From Myxococcota bacterium (GTDB taxonomy: Bacteria; Myxococcota_A; UBA9160; PR03), in assembly GCA_030066475.1 (NCBI GenBank), contig JASJBO010000164.1, positions 1-14,855 on the forward strand: a stretch of DNA of 14,855 nucleotides, read 5' to 3'. Shown here one piece after another: positions 6,950 through 13,413 of this stretch. Both the position numbers and the translations under genes were made by a program. Position 1 is the stretch's first letter; each line of letters opens with the position of its first letter. A model generated the notes under the pieces. It searched no databases, was not told the origin of the DNA, and saw only the letters and a program-made list of their open reading frames with translations.

Positions 6950-8507
6950 GGAAGCGACATCGCAGCGTCGTGTAACGGAGGGGACGGGGCTGAGCTCGTA
7001 TCTGCGGATCTCGGTGTTTCTGGCGGGCGCCTGCACCATGGCCACGGAGATGATCGCGCCGCGGCTGCTCGCCCCGAGCTTCGGAGCGACGCAGATCGTG
7101 TGGACGAGCGTCATCGGGATCGTGCTGATGGCGCTGACCTCGGGCGCCTGGGTCGGGGGACGGCTGGCGGACCGGTTCCCGACGCCACGTGCCTATGCAG
7201 CGGTGCTGACGAGCGCCGGGCTGCTCGTCGCCCTGATTCCGCTGCTGAGTCCGAACGTCCTGGAGTGGGGGGCGCACGCGCTCGGCGGACTCCATCTCCC
7301 GCTGGCGGTCTCCTCGCTGTTCGCGGCGACGGCCCTCTTCGCACCGGGCGTGTTCTTCCTGGGGATGATCGCCCCATGGGCGGTGCGCCTGATCGCGCCC
7401 GCGAGCGAGAGGCTGGGTGCAGCGACGGGCGAGGTCTGGGCCCTGGGCGCGTTCGGCAGCATCGTGGGCACCTTCGGCGCCACCTTCGCCCTGCTGCCGC
7501 TGCTCGGCGCCAGCACGAGCCTGCTCGTGCTGGCCGCCTTGCTCGTCGCGCTGGGCCTCCCGGCGCTCTCGTGGCGTCTCGCACGGGTGGGCGCGCTCGC
7601 CGTCCTCGGTGCGACGGTGCTCGGCACCGGGCTCGACGCGCGGAACGGCCGGGGCGTGGTCTGGGAGCGCGAGAGCCCCTACCAGCGGGTCGCGGTGCGC
7701 CGGGACGGCCGGGGCGCGACGCGGCTGGTGACGAACGCGGGGCTCGGAGCGCAGTCGCTGTGGCCGGCCTCGGGCATCGTGACCGGCGGGGTCTGGGACT
7801 ACGTCAGCCTGCTGCCGTCCCTCGTCACGGAGCCGGGCGGCGAGCTGCGCGTGCTGATCCTGGGGCTCGCGGGCGGCACGATGGCGCGCCAGATCGACGC
7901 CGCCTACGCAGAGCGGAACCGGATCGCGATCGACGGCGTCGAGGTCGATCCCGTCGTGCTCGAGGCCGCGAGGCAGCACCTGGGACTCGGAAGCGTGGCT
8001 TCGCTGCGCGCGATCGTGGGCGACGGGCGCGTGGTGCTCGAGCGCCTCGAGGGCGGCTACGAGCTGATCGTCGTCGACGCCTTTCGCGGGGGCTACGCCC
8101 CGTTCCACCTCGCAACCCGCGAGTTCTTCGAGTCGTGCCGGAGCAAGCTGTCACCGCGAGGCGCAGTCGCCATGAACCTGGCGCTGCCGTCGGCGTCCGC
8201 CGAGCTGCTCGACACGCTCGGGGCCACGCTGGGTCGCGTCTTTCCGCACGTCTTCCGTCTGGAGATCCCGTCGGGGTCGGTGTTCTTCAACGTGCTGTTC
8301 GTCGCGAGCATGCACCCGCTGTCGCCACCGGCTCCGGACCAGGCACCGCCCCTGCTCGATCGCGCCGCGCGGAGCGCGGTATGGCGAAGCTGGCGGCGCG
8401 TCGCACCGGCCCCGTCCGCAACGCGGATCTTCACCGACGACTGGGCCCCGATCGAGGTGATGATGGACGCGGCCATCTTCGACCTCGCGATGGGCCGGAA
8501 GCGATGA
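6948..8507 (+). CDS. Fused multi-pass membrane / spermidine-synthase-like protein
   Basis: 519 residues. The N-terminal half carries about seven or eight hydrophobic helices, opening with YLRISVFLAGACTMATEMIA and VWTSVIGIVLMALTSGAWVGG-type segments, the usual start of the fused MFS/spermidine-synthase family. The C-terminal half is a Rossmann domain: a glycine-rich nucleotide loop GLAGGTMARQ near residue 306, the acidic strand end DGVEVDP near 328, VVGDGR-like IVGDGRVVLE, and VVDAFRGGYAPFHLATREFF near 375. It ends with the family-typical TDDWAPIE. True aminopropyltransferases have Asp in a D-x-T-D-P stretch at the position where this protein reads VVDAF, so polyamine synthesis is doubtful and the real substrate is unknown. 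The chosen ATG leaves a 17-residue leader before the first helix; no strong ribosome site precedes it. The gene diverges from the RHS gene. Confidence 0.88.
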   Translation: MEATSQRRVTEGTGLSSYLRISVFLAGACTMATEMIAPRLLAPSFGATQIVWTSVIGIVLMALTSGAWVGGRLADRFPTPRAYAAVLTSAGLLVALIPLLSPNVLEWGAHALGGLHLPLAVSSLFAATALFAPGVFFLGMIAPWAVRLIAPASERLGAATGEVWALGAFGSIVGTFGATFALLPLLGASTSLLVLAALLVALGLPALSWRLARVGALAVLGATVLGTGLDARNGRGVVWERESPYQRVAVRRDGRGATRLVTNAGLGAQSLWPASGIVTGGVWDYVSLLPSLVTEPGGELRVLILGLAGGTMARQIDAAYAERNRIAIDGVEVDPVVLEAARQHLGLGSVASLRAIVGDGRVVLERLEGGYELIVVDAFRGGYAPFHLATREFFESCRSKLSPRGAVAMNLALPSASAELLDTLGATLGRVFPHVFRLEIPSGSVFFNVLFVASMHPLSPPAPDQAPPLLDRAARSAVWRSWRRVAPAPSATRIFTDDWAPIEVMMDAAIFDLAMGRKR

Positions 8508-8558
8508 TCCGGCGCGGCGATCCCGGCCGGGCGGCCGGAGTCCGTCGAGGACCACGGA

Positions 8559-9227
8559 GTGCACTCCCTCGCCGTCGACCACGAGGAACTGCTTCTCCTG
8601 CTGGCGGCCGATCGGGTGATGCGCGTGGACCCGAGCGACGGCTCCGTCGAGCCCCTGTTCACGGAGCTGTCGCTCTCGGGCCTGGCGGTGCTGGAGGACG
8701 GGCTCTTCGGTGTCGTGCCGGGCTTCGACGCCTACAACTTCCTCCGAGACGACGAGGTCGTTCGACTCGACCCGGCCGCCGGTACGACGACGTCGGTCCA
8801 GGGCGGTGGGGAGTGGCGTTGTCCCGAGTTCTCCACGTGCTTCCGCAGCGGCTGGCCCATGCCCACGGCGCAGCGGGCCTGGCCCATCGAGCCAGATCGG
8901 CTGCTGCTGGGCGGCGGCGGGTGGTGGGGTGGGTTCACGATCGTCTCGGTCGGTGCGGGGACCGGGGAGTATGACGACCGCGACGACTTCGATGGAATCT
9001 CCGGCGCTGCGAGGAGTCCGACCAACGGCGCCATCCTCTACCTCACGACGTACGGGGACACCGTCACCACGTACGACCTCGAGCCGGGGCGCTCTCGCTG
9101 GCGGCGCTGGTCGGCCTGGCGGGCCTCGCGCCTAGAAGGTCGAGGCCCGGGATCCTTCGGCGGACGCGGCGATCATCTCCGACAGGCGCCGGGCCCGCTC
9201 GATGAACCCGTCGAGCGCATCGGGTGA
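8559..9227 (+). CDS. Hypothetical beta-propeller-like protein, possibly a decayed PEP-CTERM-type gene
   Basis: 222 codons from a GTG, 51 bp after the synthase-like gene. GAGG at 8547-8550 is suitably spaced from it. Short repeated units such as RVMRVDPSDGSVEPLF and EVVRLDPAAGTTTSV look like propeller blades in which a value is bound to D-P-x-x-G turns. Beyond YDLEPG the frame turns into an Arg/Trp-rich run unlike a natural protein end, and the last 96 bp overlap the opposite-strand gene. The alternative frame from 9089 encodes ALSLAALVGLAGLAPRR, a hydrophobic stretch followed by arginines, as in PEP-CTERM sorting tails. One extra G in the GGGG at 9086-9089 would join them. No signal peptide is present at the N-terminus, so the 5' end may also be lost. 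It could be a functional cytosolic protein, a pseudogene or a base-call error. No function can be assigned. Confidence 0.5.
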   Translation: MHSLAVDHEELLLLLAADRVMRVDPSDGSVEPLFTELSLSGLAVLEDGLFGVVPGFDAYNFLRDDEVVRLDPAAGTTTSVQGGGEWRCPEFSTCFRSGWPMPTAQRAWPIEPDRLLLGGGGWWGGFTIVSVGAGTGEYDDRDDFDGISGAARSPTNGAILYLTTYGDTVTTYDLEPGRSRWRRWSAWRASRLEGRGPGSFGGRGDHLRQAPGPLDEPVERIG

Positions 9228-9806
9228 GACGCGCCGCTTGCGCTGGTAGAGCACCAGCCACTCGCCCTGGCCCTCGAGACACCAGTCCTTCTCGAGCGTC
9301 AGCTCGTGCCGCAGCTCCACCCTGAGCAGCTCCCGAGCGGCCGCCTCGTCCCCCGACCTCAGGCGATACGCGCTCGAGAACGCCGGGTCCGCTTCGAAGT
9401 CGATGTCCTGTCCGCCGAACGCGACCCCGATCCGGTCGAAGAGCCGTTCGGGAGTGAGCTGGAACGCAGGGAGCGCGGCGCCCTCGAGCCGGCGGGCAAC
9501 GACGGTTTGTCGGTGTCGCCGGGTCCTCCTGCGCCTACCGGTCGTGTACTCGTAGCCGAACACCAGGATGTCCGGCCCGCGGCCGACGTTGCGAAAGCGG
9601 CGCCGGCGGCCCTTCTCGAACAGCGGGAGCCGAGTGAACGACTCACGCCGGATCTCCGCGTCGCGCTCCCGAAACGACAGGCCCAGTCGCGCAGCAGCCT
9701 CTCCGAGCGCGGCCGAGCGCTTCTTCTCGAGCCGCTGCTTGAAGACGATCGCCCCCACGACGGCGGCGACCAGACCGACCAGCACCCAGTTGGTTTGCTC
9801 GTCCAT
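9132..9806 (-). CDS. Membrane-anchored protein of unknown function (DUF3137-like appearance)
   Basis: 224 residues. A single N-terminal membrane helix (NWVLVGLVAAVVGAIVFKQ, residues about 6-24) is followed by a charged linker and a soluble domain on the side that follows the anchor. Recognisable stretches are ILVFGYEYTTGRR, RQTVVARRLEG and FGGQDIDFEADPAFSSAYRL, then LLRVELRHELTLEKDWCLEG and a helical C-terminus. That order (a Q-T-V-V strand, a P-x-F strand, a D-I-D-F-x-x-x-P-x-F segment) resembles small single-pass proteins annotated as DUF3137 or hypothetical; this comes from memory, not a search. The ATG is three bases downstream of the pyrF stop, so it is very probably co-transcribed and translationally linked with pyrF. 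Nothing in the sequence ties it to nucleotide metabolism. Its 3' end overlaps the convergent plus-strand ORF. Confidence 0.8.
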   Translation of the reverse strand: MDEQTNWVLVGLVAAVVGAIVFKQRLEKKRSAALGEAAARLGLSFRERDAEIRRESFTRLPLFEKGRRRRFRNVGRGPDILVFGYEYTTGRRRRTRRHRQTVVARRLEGAALPAFQLTPERLFDRIGVAFGGQDIDFEADPAFSSAYRLRSGDEAAARELLRVELRHELTLEKDWCLEGQGEWLVLYQRKRRVSPDALDGFIERARRLSEMIAASAEGSRASTF

Positions 9807-9809
9807 GGA

Positions 9810-10553
9810 TCAGACCTGGCAGAAGAGGGCCGCGATCTCGTCCTGGATCGCCCCCGCCACGGCGGCCGGGTCGTCGGCGTCGCGGATCGGGCGGCCCACC
9901 ACGATGTGGTCGGCGCCGGCGAGGAAGGCCTGGCGCGGGGTCATGACGCGCTTCTGCTCGTCCTCGCGGCGGTTGTCGACCGGTCGGATGCCCGGCGTCA
10001 CCACCAGCAGGCGCTCGCCCAGCTCCTCGCGCAGGCGGCGCGCCTCGAGGCCCGAGGAGATCACGCCGTCGCAGCCGCAGGCCAGGGCGCGACGGGCGCG
10101 CGAGAGCACCAGGTCCTCGACGTCGACGCCTTCCGGGAAGCCCAGGTCGACCAGGTCGTCGCGGTCGAGGCTGGTGAGCGCCGTCACGGCCAGCACCTTC
10201 AGCTCGCCGCGCTCGGCGCAGGCGGCCTCGAGGATGGCCTGGTTGCCGTGCACCGTGACGAAGCTGGCGCCGCGCCCGCGCAGCTGGCGAACCGCGGCCG
10301 ACACGGTGGCCGGGATGTCGAAGAACTTGAGGTCGAGGAAGACGCGCTTGCCGGCACCCACCAGCTCGTCGACCAGCGCGAAGTAGTCACCGGCCATCAG
10401 GAGCTCGAGGCCCAGCTTGTAGAACCGGACCTGGTCGCCGAGTCGCGCGATCAGCGCGCGCGCCGCGTCCAGGTCGGGAACGTCGAGCGCGAAGATCAGG
10501 CGCTCGGCGGGCGGGATCTTCTTGGTGGAGAGGAGTGAGAGGTCGGTGCTCAA
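9810..10553 (-). CDS. pyrF: Orotidine 5'-phosphate decarboxylase
   Basis: 247 residues. The enzyme converts OMP to UMP, the last step of de novo pyrimidine synthesis, in the cytoplasm. The signature is complete: FALDV with the first-strand Asp24, FYKLG with Lys46, the catalytic tetrad segment FLDLKFFDIPAT (Asp74, Lys76, Asp79), VTPGIRP at 185-191, and the phosphate-gripping HIVVGRPI with Gly220-Arg221. Length matches the short bacterial (group I) form. The frame opens with TTG at 10553; the first 15 residues are not conserved in the family and no good ribosome site precedes the TTG, so the exact start is uncertain. It lies 18 bp downstream of tmk and three bases upstream of the unknown membrane protein, making a pyrimidine-nucleotide pair (UMP and dTDP supply) in one transcription unit. 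Confidence 0.96.
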   Translation of the reverse strand: MSTDLSLLSTKKIPPAERLIFALDVPDLDAARALIARLGDQVRFYKLGLELLMAGDYFALVDELVGAGKRVFLDLKFFDIPATVSAAVRQLRGRGASFVTVHGNQAILEAACAERGELKVLAVTALTSLDRDDLVDLGFPEGVDVEDLVLSRARRALACGCDGVISSGLEARRLREELGERLLVVTPGIRPVDNRREDEQKRVMTPRQAFLAGADHIVVGRPIRDADDPAAVAGAIQDEIAALFCQV

Positions 10554-10571
10554 TGCGGCCGGCAGGGTACC

Positions 10572-11174
10572 TCAGGGCAGCCCGACGTGCTGCGTCGCCC
10601 GGAGCACCGCGCGCGCGATGGCTTCCTCGTCGCCGCTACCGTCGAGGTGCGCCACGTAGTCGCGCTCGAGCGCGCGGAAGTTTCGCGCCACGCGGCGCAG
10701 GAAGGCGAGCTCCTCGAAGGCGGGCTCCTCCGGCTCGCCGCGGGCGGCGACGCGCGCCAGGCCCTGCTCGGGATCGACGTGGAACACCAGCGCCAGATCG
10801 GGTGCGGGGAACTCCGCCTCGGCCTCGGCCAGCAGCGCGGCGGCGTCGAGGCCGCGGGCGCCCTGGTAGGCCACGGTGGACAGGTAGTAGCGGTCGGTGA
10901 CCACGACGCGGCCCGCGTCGAGCGCGGGGCGCAGTACCTGGTCCGCGTGCTCGCGCCGGTCCTCGACGAACCAGCGCAGCTCCTCCTCGGGCGCGACGCG
11001 CTCGCCCGAGCGCGCCATGGCGCGGATGCGCCGGCCCCACGGACCGTCGGTGGGCTCGCGGGTGAGCGTCGGCTCGTGGCCCGCCTGCTCGAGCGCACGA
11101 GCGAAGCGCGCGAGCTGGGTGGACTTGCCGCAGCCGTCGATGCCCTCGAACGCGACGAGGCGACCGCGGTTCAC
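10572..11174 (-). CDS. tmk: Thymidylate kinase
   Basis: 200 residues from the chosen GTG. It phosphorylates dTMP to dTDP with ATP, on the route to dTTP. The P-loop is FEGIDGCGKSTQ (residues 9-20), followed by the dTMP-site TREPTD (38-43), RREHADQVLRPAL and the family signature TDRYYLSTVAYQG (93-105). A LID-like stretch ARGEPEEPAFEELAFLRRV follows. The GTG at 11174 places NRGRLVAFEG exactly where homologues begin; another GTG at 11213 in the same frame would add 13 Arg/Ala-rich residues that look untranslated. TREPTDGPWG in place of the common TREPGG is a known variant. It heads the tmk-pyrF-unknown unit, after a long gap from atpE. A proximal promoter is expected in that gap but none was recognised. 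Confidence 0.95.
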   Translation of the reverse strand: MNRGRLVAFEGIDGCGKSTQLARFARALEQAGHEPTLTREPTDGPWGRRIRAMARSGERVAPEEELRWFVEDRREHADQVLRPALDAGRVVVTDRYYLSTVAYQGARGLDAAALLAEAEAEFPAPDLALVFHVDPEQGLARVAARGEPEEPAFEELAFLRRVARNFRALERDYVAHLDGSGDEEAIARAVLRATQHVGLP

Positions 11175-11484
11175 GGCCGCCCGGTGAACGCGGCGCGACG
11201 CGGCGCGGCGCACCGTTCACGCGTGGGCCGTCGCGCGCGCCCCAGCGTGCGCCGCGCCGCTCCCGACGCCGGCGCGCGGCGTCGGCACGACAGTTGCTCT
11301 CGCAGGAGCCCGGCGTCGCGTGACGCCTCCCGCCAACGCCCCTTCAACGGGACCGGGGGCCGAGACGGGAGAGGGGCGCCGGGCGAGGGCATCGGGTTCG
11401 GCGTGGGAAACAACAACGGGGTGAGGCCCGCGTCGAGCTCTCGCCTGGCGTCCCTCAGCACGCGACTTGCAGCCGGAACGACGG

Positions 11485-11511
11485 AGCGCCGCGACCTCCG
11501 GCCGCGGCGCC
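11485..11511 (-). terminator. Strong GC hairpin downstream of atpE, possible terminator without U-run
   Basis: On the minus strand, GGCGCCGCGGCC pairs with GGTCGCGGCGCT across a GGA loop: a 12-bp stem with two G-T wobbles, about 38 bases after the atpE stop. No T tract follows in either direction, so it would be an atypical intrinsic terminator, an mRNA-stabilising 3' structure, or simply GC-rich background. Confidence 0.3.
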
Positions 11512-11530
11512 CGTCACGAAGCGAACGATG

Positions 11531-11545
11531 GGACCGCAACGGTCC
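11531..11545 (-). terminator. Small perfect hairpin just after the atpE stop
   Basis: GGACCG and CGGTCC flank a three-base loop, starting four bases beyond the atpE stop codon (11550-11552). With the larger hairpin at 11485-11511 it forms a tandem pair where the atp transcript should end. There is no following T-run, so function is inferred from position only. Confidence 0.25.
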
Positions 11546-11549
11546 TGCC

Positions 11550-11879
11550 CTACGGGAGCTTGCCCCACAGCAGCAGGCCGATCAGCAGGCCGTAGATCGC
11601 GATCGACTCGATCAGCACCATGCCGAGGATGAAGGGCGTGTTCATCACGCCGGCCGCGCCCGGGTTGCGCGCGATGCCGGCCGTGGTGTTGCCCGCCGTC
11701 AGGCCCTGGCCGATGCCGCAGCCGAGGCCGGCGAGGCCGGTCGCGATGCCGGCGCCGATGGCGTAGCCGAAGAAGGCGTCGCCGGTCGCGGCTACCGTCG
11801 CGTCGTCGGCGAACGCCGCCAGCGGCGTCAACACGGTCGCGACCAGGGTCCAGAACAGAACCGACCCGAACTTCCTCAT
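11550..11879 (-). CDS. atpE: F-type ATP synthase subunit c, with N-terminal leader
   Basis: 109 residues. It forms the rotating c-ring of the F0 sector. The first 25 residues (MRKFGSVLFWTLVATVLTPL then AAFA|D) read as a signal peptide, an extension also known in c subunits of some deltaproteobacteria. The mature part is a two-helix hairpin: helix 1 GAGIATGLAGLGCGIGQG, a polar loop with Arg71-Asn72-Pro73 (RNP, where RQP is common), and helix 2 FILGMVLIESIAIYGLLIGL with the ion-carrying Glu91. Gln58, Ser92 and Tyr96 also match positions used in sodium-type rings, but the following Thr is Ile here. Its ribosome site AGGAAGGAG (11898-11890) stands 10 bases before the ATG. This is the last gene of the atp cluster, 56 bp after atpB; no atpF or F1 gene follows. 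Confidence 0.96.
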   Translation of the reverse strand: MRKFGSVLFWTLVATVLTPLAAFADDATVAATGDAFFGYAIGAGIATGLAGLGCGIGQGLTAGNTTAGIARNPGAAGVMNTPFILGMVLIESIAIYGLLIGLLLWGKLP

Positions 11880-11889
11880 GACGTCATGT

Positions 11890-11898
11890 CTCCTTCCT
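11890..11898 (-). promoter_or_regulatory. Strong ribosome binding site of atpE
   Basis: AGGAAGGAG on the minus strand, 10 bases upstream of the atpE ATG, is the clearest Shine-Dalgarno in the cluster. This fits the need for many more c subunits than a subunits from the same mRNA. It fixes the atpE start at MRKFG rather than the longer open frame. Confidence 0.7.
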
Positions 11899-11935
11899 GG
11901 GGACGATAGGGCGGCCCGGTGCCACGACGAGGAGC

Positions 11936-12613
11936 CTAGTGCTCCTCCTCCAGCGCCAGGCCGATGTAGACCATGGTGAGCAGCGAGAACACGAAGGCCT
12001 GGAGGATCGAGACGATCAAGCCCAGGCCGTAGAAGATCGCGGGCACCGCAATCGGAACCAGCGACAGCCACACCGCGATCACGGTGTGGTCCGCGAACAT
12101 GTTCGCGAGCAGCCGGATCGAGAGCGTGATGATGCGCGCGAAGTGCAGCAGCACCTCGAGCGGGAAGAAGAAGGGCGCCAGCGCCGGCAGCGGGCCCATG
12201 AAGTGCTTCACGTAGCGGAAGCCGTGCACGCGGATGCCGACGTAGTTGTAGACGGCGAACGAGATGATCGCCCAGGCCGTGGTGGTGTTGACGTCGCTGG
12301 TGGCGCCGCCCACGTTCGGCAGCAGCCCGAGCAGGTTCGAGATCAGGATGAAGAAGAAGATCGAGGCCACGATCGGGAACCAGCGGCGCCAGTCGGGGCC
12401 CATGTTCGACTCGGCCAGCGAGCTCAGGCCCTCGATCACGATCTCGTAGGCGTTGCGGAGCGTGAGCCCCTCGTCCGGCACCACGCCGCCGTTCGCGGCC
12501 ACGATCTGCCGGCGCACCAGGATGCCCGACACGATCAGCAGGATGCCGGCGAGCAGCGTCGCCTGCAGCGGGACGGGAACGCCCAGGCCCTCGAGCGGTC
12601 CGTAGATCGTCAT
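11936..12613 (-). CDS. atpB: F-type ATP synthase subunit a
   Basis: 225 residues. It is the stator channel subunit of F0, passing ions to the c-ring. Five to six hydrophobic helices are visible: PLQATLLAGILLIVSGILV, WFPIVASIFFFILISNLLGL (preceding the typical LLPNVGG), AWAIISFAVYNYVGIRVHG, the helix containing LSIRLLANMFADH with the essential Arg167, and ILQAFVFSLLTMVYIGLA with the conserved Gln205. The C-terminus is LEEEH. Length is in the usual 220-280 range. The ATG overlaps the atpI stop (ATGA), and AGAGGA six bases upstream lies inside the acidic tail of AtpI, so the two are translationally coupled. A longer open frame upstream is the shadow of atpI and is not used. Confidence 0.97.
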   Translation of the reverse strand: MTIYGPLEGLGVPVPLQATLLAGILLIVSGILVRRQIVAANGGVVPDEGLTLRNAYEIVIEGLSSLAESNMGPDWRRWFPIVASIFFFILISNLLGLLPNVGGATSDVNTTTAWAIISFAVYNYVGIRVHGFRYVKHFMGPLPALAPFFFPLEVLLHFARIITLSIRLLANMFADHTVIAVWLSLVPIAVPAIFYGLGLIVSILQAFVFSLLTMVYIGLALEEEH

Positions 12614-13068
12614 GCCGCGTCCTCTTCCTCGTCTGCGTCGGCCGTGCGCTCGCGCGCCAGCCACGGGTTCCACTCGTCCCAGCTCGGATCGTCGGGCGCC
12701 GGCGGCTCGGCCACCGGCAGCGCGGGGATCGGCGCGCGCCAGGCGCTGATCACGGCCGCCGGGAGGATCGTCGAGAGCCCGAGGATCAGGCCCACCGGAT
12801 GCGCGCCCAGGCCCAGCGCCAGGGCCATCGCGATCGCCACGAAGGCGAAGCGCAGCGCGTAGGCGCCGGTCCAGGCGCGCGCGCCACCCATCTGCCCGCT
12901 CAGGAACAGCGCGGCGTAGCGGCGCAGCGCGCGGTAGTTGACCACCTCGATCGCGGCGCCCACGGCGAGGCTCGCCGCGAAGACCCCCGGCCGCAGCGCG
13001 AGCGAAGCGGCCAGCGCGCCCGCGACGAGCTGGAGATTGAGCCGCTCAGTCCGATCGAGGTCCAGCAT
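12610..13068 (-). CDS. atpI: ATP synthase subunit I
   Basis: 152 residues. AtpI is a small membrane protein known in other bacteria to help assemble the c-ring or supply Mg2+. Four hydrophobic segments fit the family: LQLVAGALAASLALRPGVFA, AASLAVGAAIEVVNYRALRR, YALRFAFVAIAMALALGLGA and PVGLILGLSTILPAAVISAW. The sequence is weakly conserved, as is usual, so the call rests on helix pattern and place between atpZ and atpB. The C-terminal 30 residues are Pro/Asp/Glu-rich and cytoplasmic (WDEWNPWLAR, then DEEEDAA). The ATG at 13068 overlaps the end of atpZ by 23 bp; a longer frame to 13143 adds only Arg-rich residues. Confidence 0.85.
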   Translation of the reverse strand: MLDLDRTERLNLQLVAGALAASLALRPGVFAASLAVGAAIEVVNYRALRRYAALFLSGQMGGARAWTGAYALRFAFVAIAMALALGLGAHPVGLILGLSTILPAAVISAWRAPIPALPVAEPPAPDDPSWDEWNPWLARERTADADEEEDAA

Positions 13069-13390
13069 GGGGGTCCGAGTTCGTTGCCTCATCCGGCGCG
13101 GCGGCCTTCTCGCCACCTGGCGCCGATGCCTTCTGCGCCTCACCGACCAGCCGCACGAGGCGGAGGGTGAAGGCAGCGAACCCGAACAGGAGTCCGACGA
13201 TCACCCCGATCGGCGCCGTCTCGAAGCGATCGTCGACCCAGGCTCCGGCCAGAACCGCGATGGCCAACGCCAGTGCCGCTTCGAGTGCGCCCTGGTAGGC
13301 CCTCCCGAGCCAACGGACCTGAGGCTTGCGACCCGAGGACCGACGCTCCGGACGGGCTCCACCACCCCTGGAGGGCGAAGGCCGCGGCAT
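13046..13390 (-). CDS. atpZ: AtpZ-type F1F0 ATPase accessory protein
   Basis: 114 residues. A basic N-terminus is followed by YQGALEAALALAIAVLAGAW, the family turn VDDRFETAP, a second helix IGVIVGLLFGFAAFTLRLVR and a short polar tail. This two-helix hairpin with W-x-D-x-x-F-x-[TS]-x-P between the helices is typical of AtpZ/AtpI-family proteins, thought to act with AtpI in ion supply or c-ring assembly at the cytoplasmic membrane. It begins 23 bp after the hemL stop and overlaps atpI by 23 bp, so the order hemL-atpZ-atpI-atpB-atpE looks like one transcription unit. No strong ribosome site precedes the ATG. The first ~25 residues are low-complexity and the start could be later. Confidence 0.85.
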   Translation of the reverse strand: MPRPSPSRGGGARPERRSSGRKPQVRWLGRAYQGALEAALALAIAVLAGAWVDDRFETAPIGVIVGLLFGFAAFTLRLVRLVGEAQKASAPGGEKAAAPDEATNSDPHAGPRSD

Positions 13391-13413
13391 CCTAGCGGAA
13401 GGCCCTCACGCCC

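Larger units (their letters stand above)
11175..11549. other. Non-coding gap between atpE and tmk, rich in inverted repeats
   Basis: No convincing gene is seen in these 375 bp. The open minus-strand frame across it reads as low-complexity Arg/Ala/Pro and is judged a GC shadow. Perfect or near-perfect hairpins occur at 11263-11285 (9-bp stem, 5-base loop), 11312-11327 (GGCGTC/GACGCC, 4-base loop), 11485-11511 and 11531-11545. The middle (about 11330-11480) includes a less GC-rich patch, GGGAAACAACAACGGGG. It probably holds the end of the atp transcript and the tmk promoter. No tRNA cloverleaf or T-loop was found; a small RNA cannot be excluded. Confidence 0.5.

Noticed and set aside
4770..8108. 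Long minus-strand open frame in another register overlapping the RHS start and the synthase-like gene
   Set aside because: Low-complexity Arg/Gln/Glu-rich translation with no recognisable fold; explained as a shadow of two real genes.
8523..8538. Hairpin CCGGCC-GGGC-GGCCGG after the synthase-like gene
   Set aside because: Six-base GC stem without a T-run in a very GC-rich gap; too weak to call a terminator.
410..8974. Very long plus-strand open frame (over 2,800 codons) opposite the RHS gene
   Set aside because: It is Arg/Val/Gly/Asp-rich without domains and mirrors the codon pattern of the RHS gene; it is a typical antisense shadow at high GC and also runs through the membrane/synthase-like gene in a wrong frame.
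9306..10538. Plus-strand open frame opposite pyrF and the unknown membrane protein
   Set aside because: The opposite strand carries complete OMP decarboxylase signatures; this translation is compositionally biased and has none.
11171..11539. Minus-strand open frame of about 120 codons in the atpE-tmk gap
   Set aside because: Arg/Pro/Ala-rich with no domain, no ribosome site and several hairpins within; more likely non-coding.
11876..11887. Three-codon mini-cistron ATG-ACG-TCA-TGA overlapping the atpE start
   Set aside because: It begins only two bases after the Shine-Dalgarno, too close for efficient initiation; the atpE ATG is better spaced.
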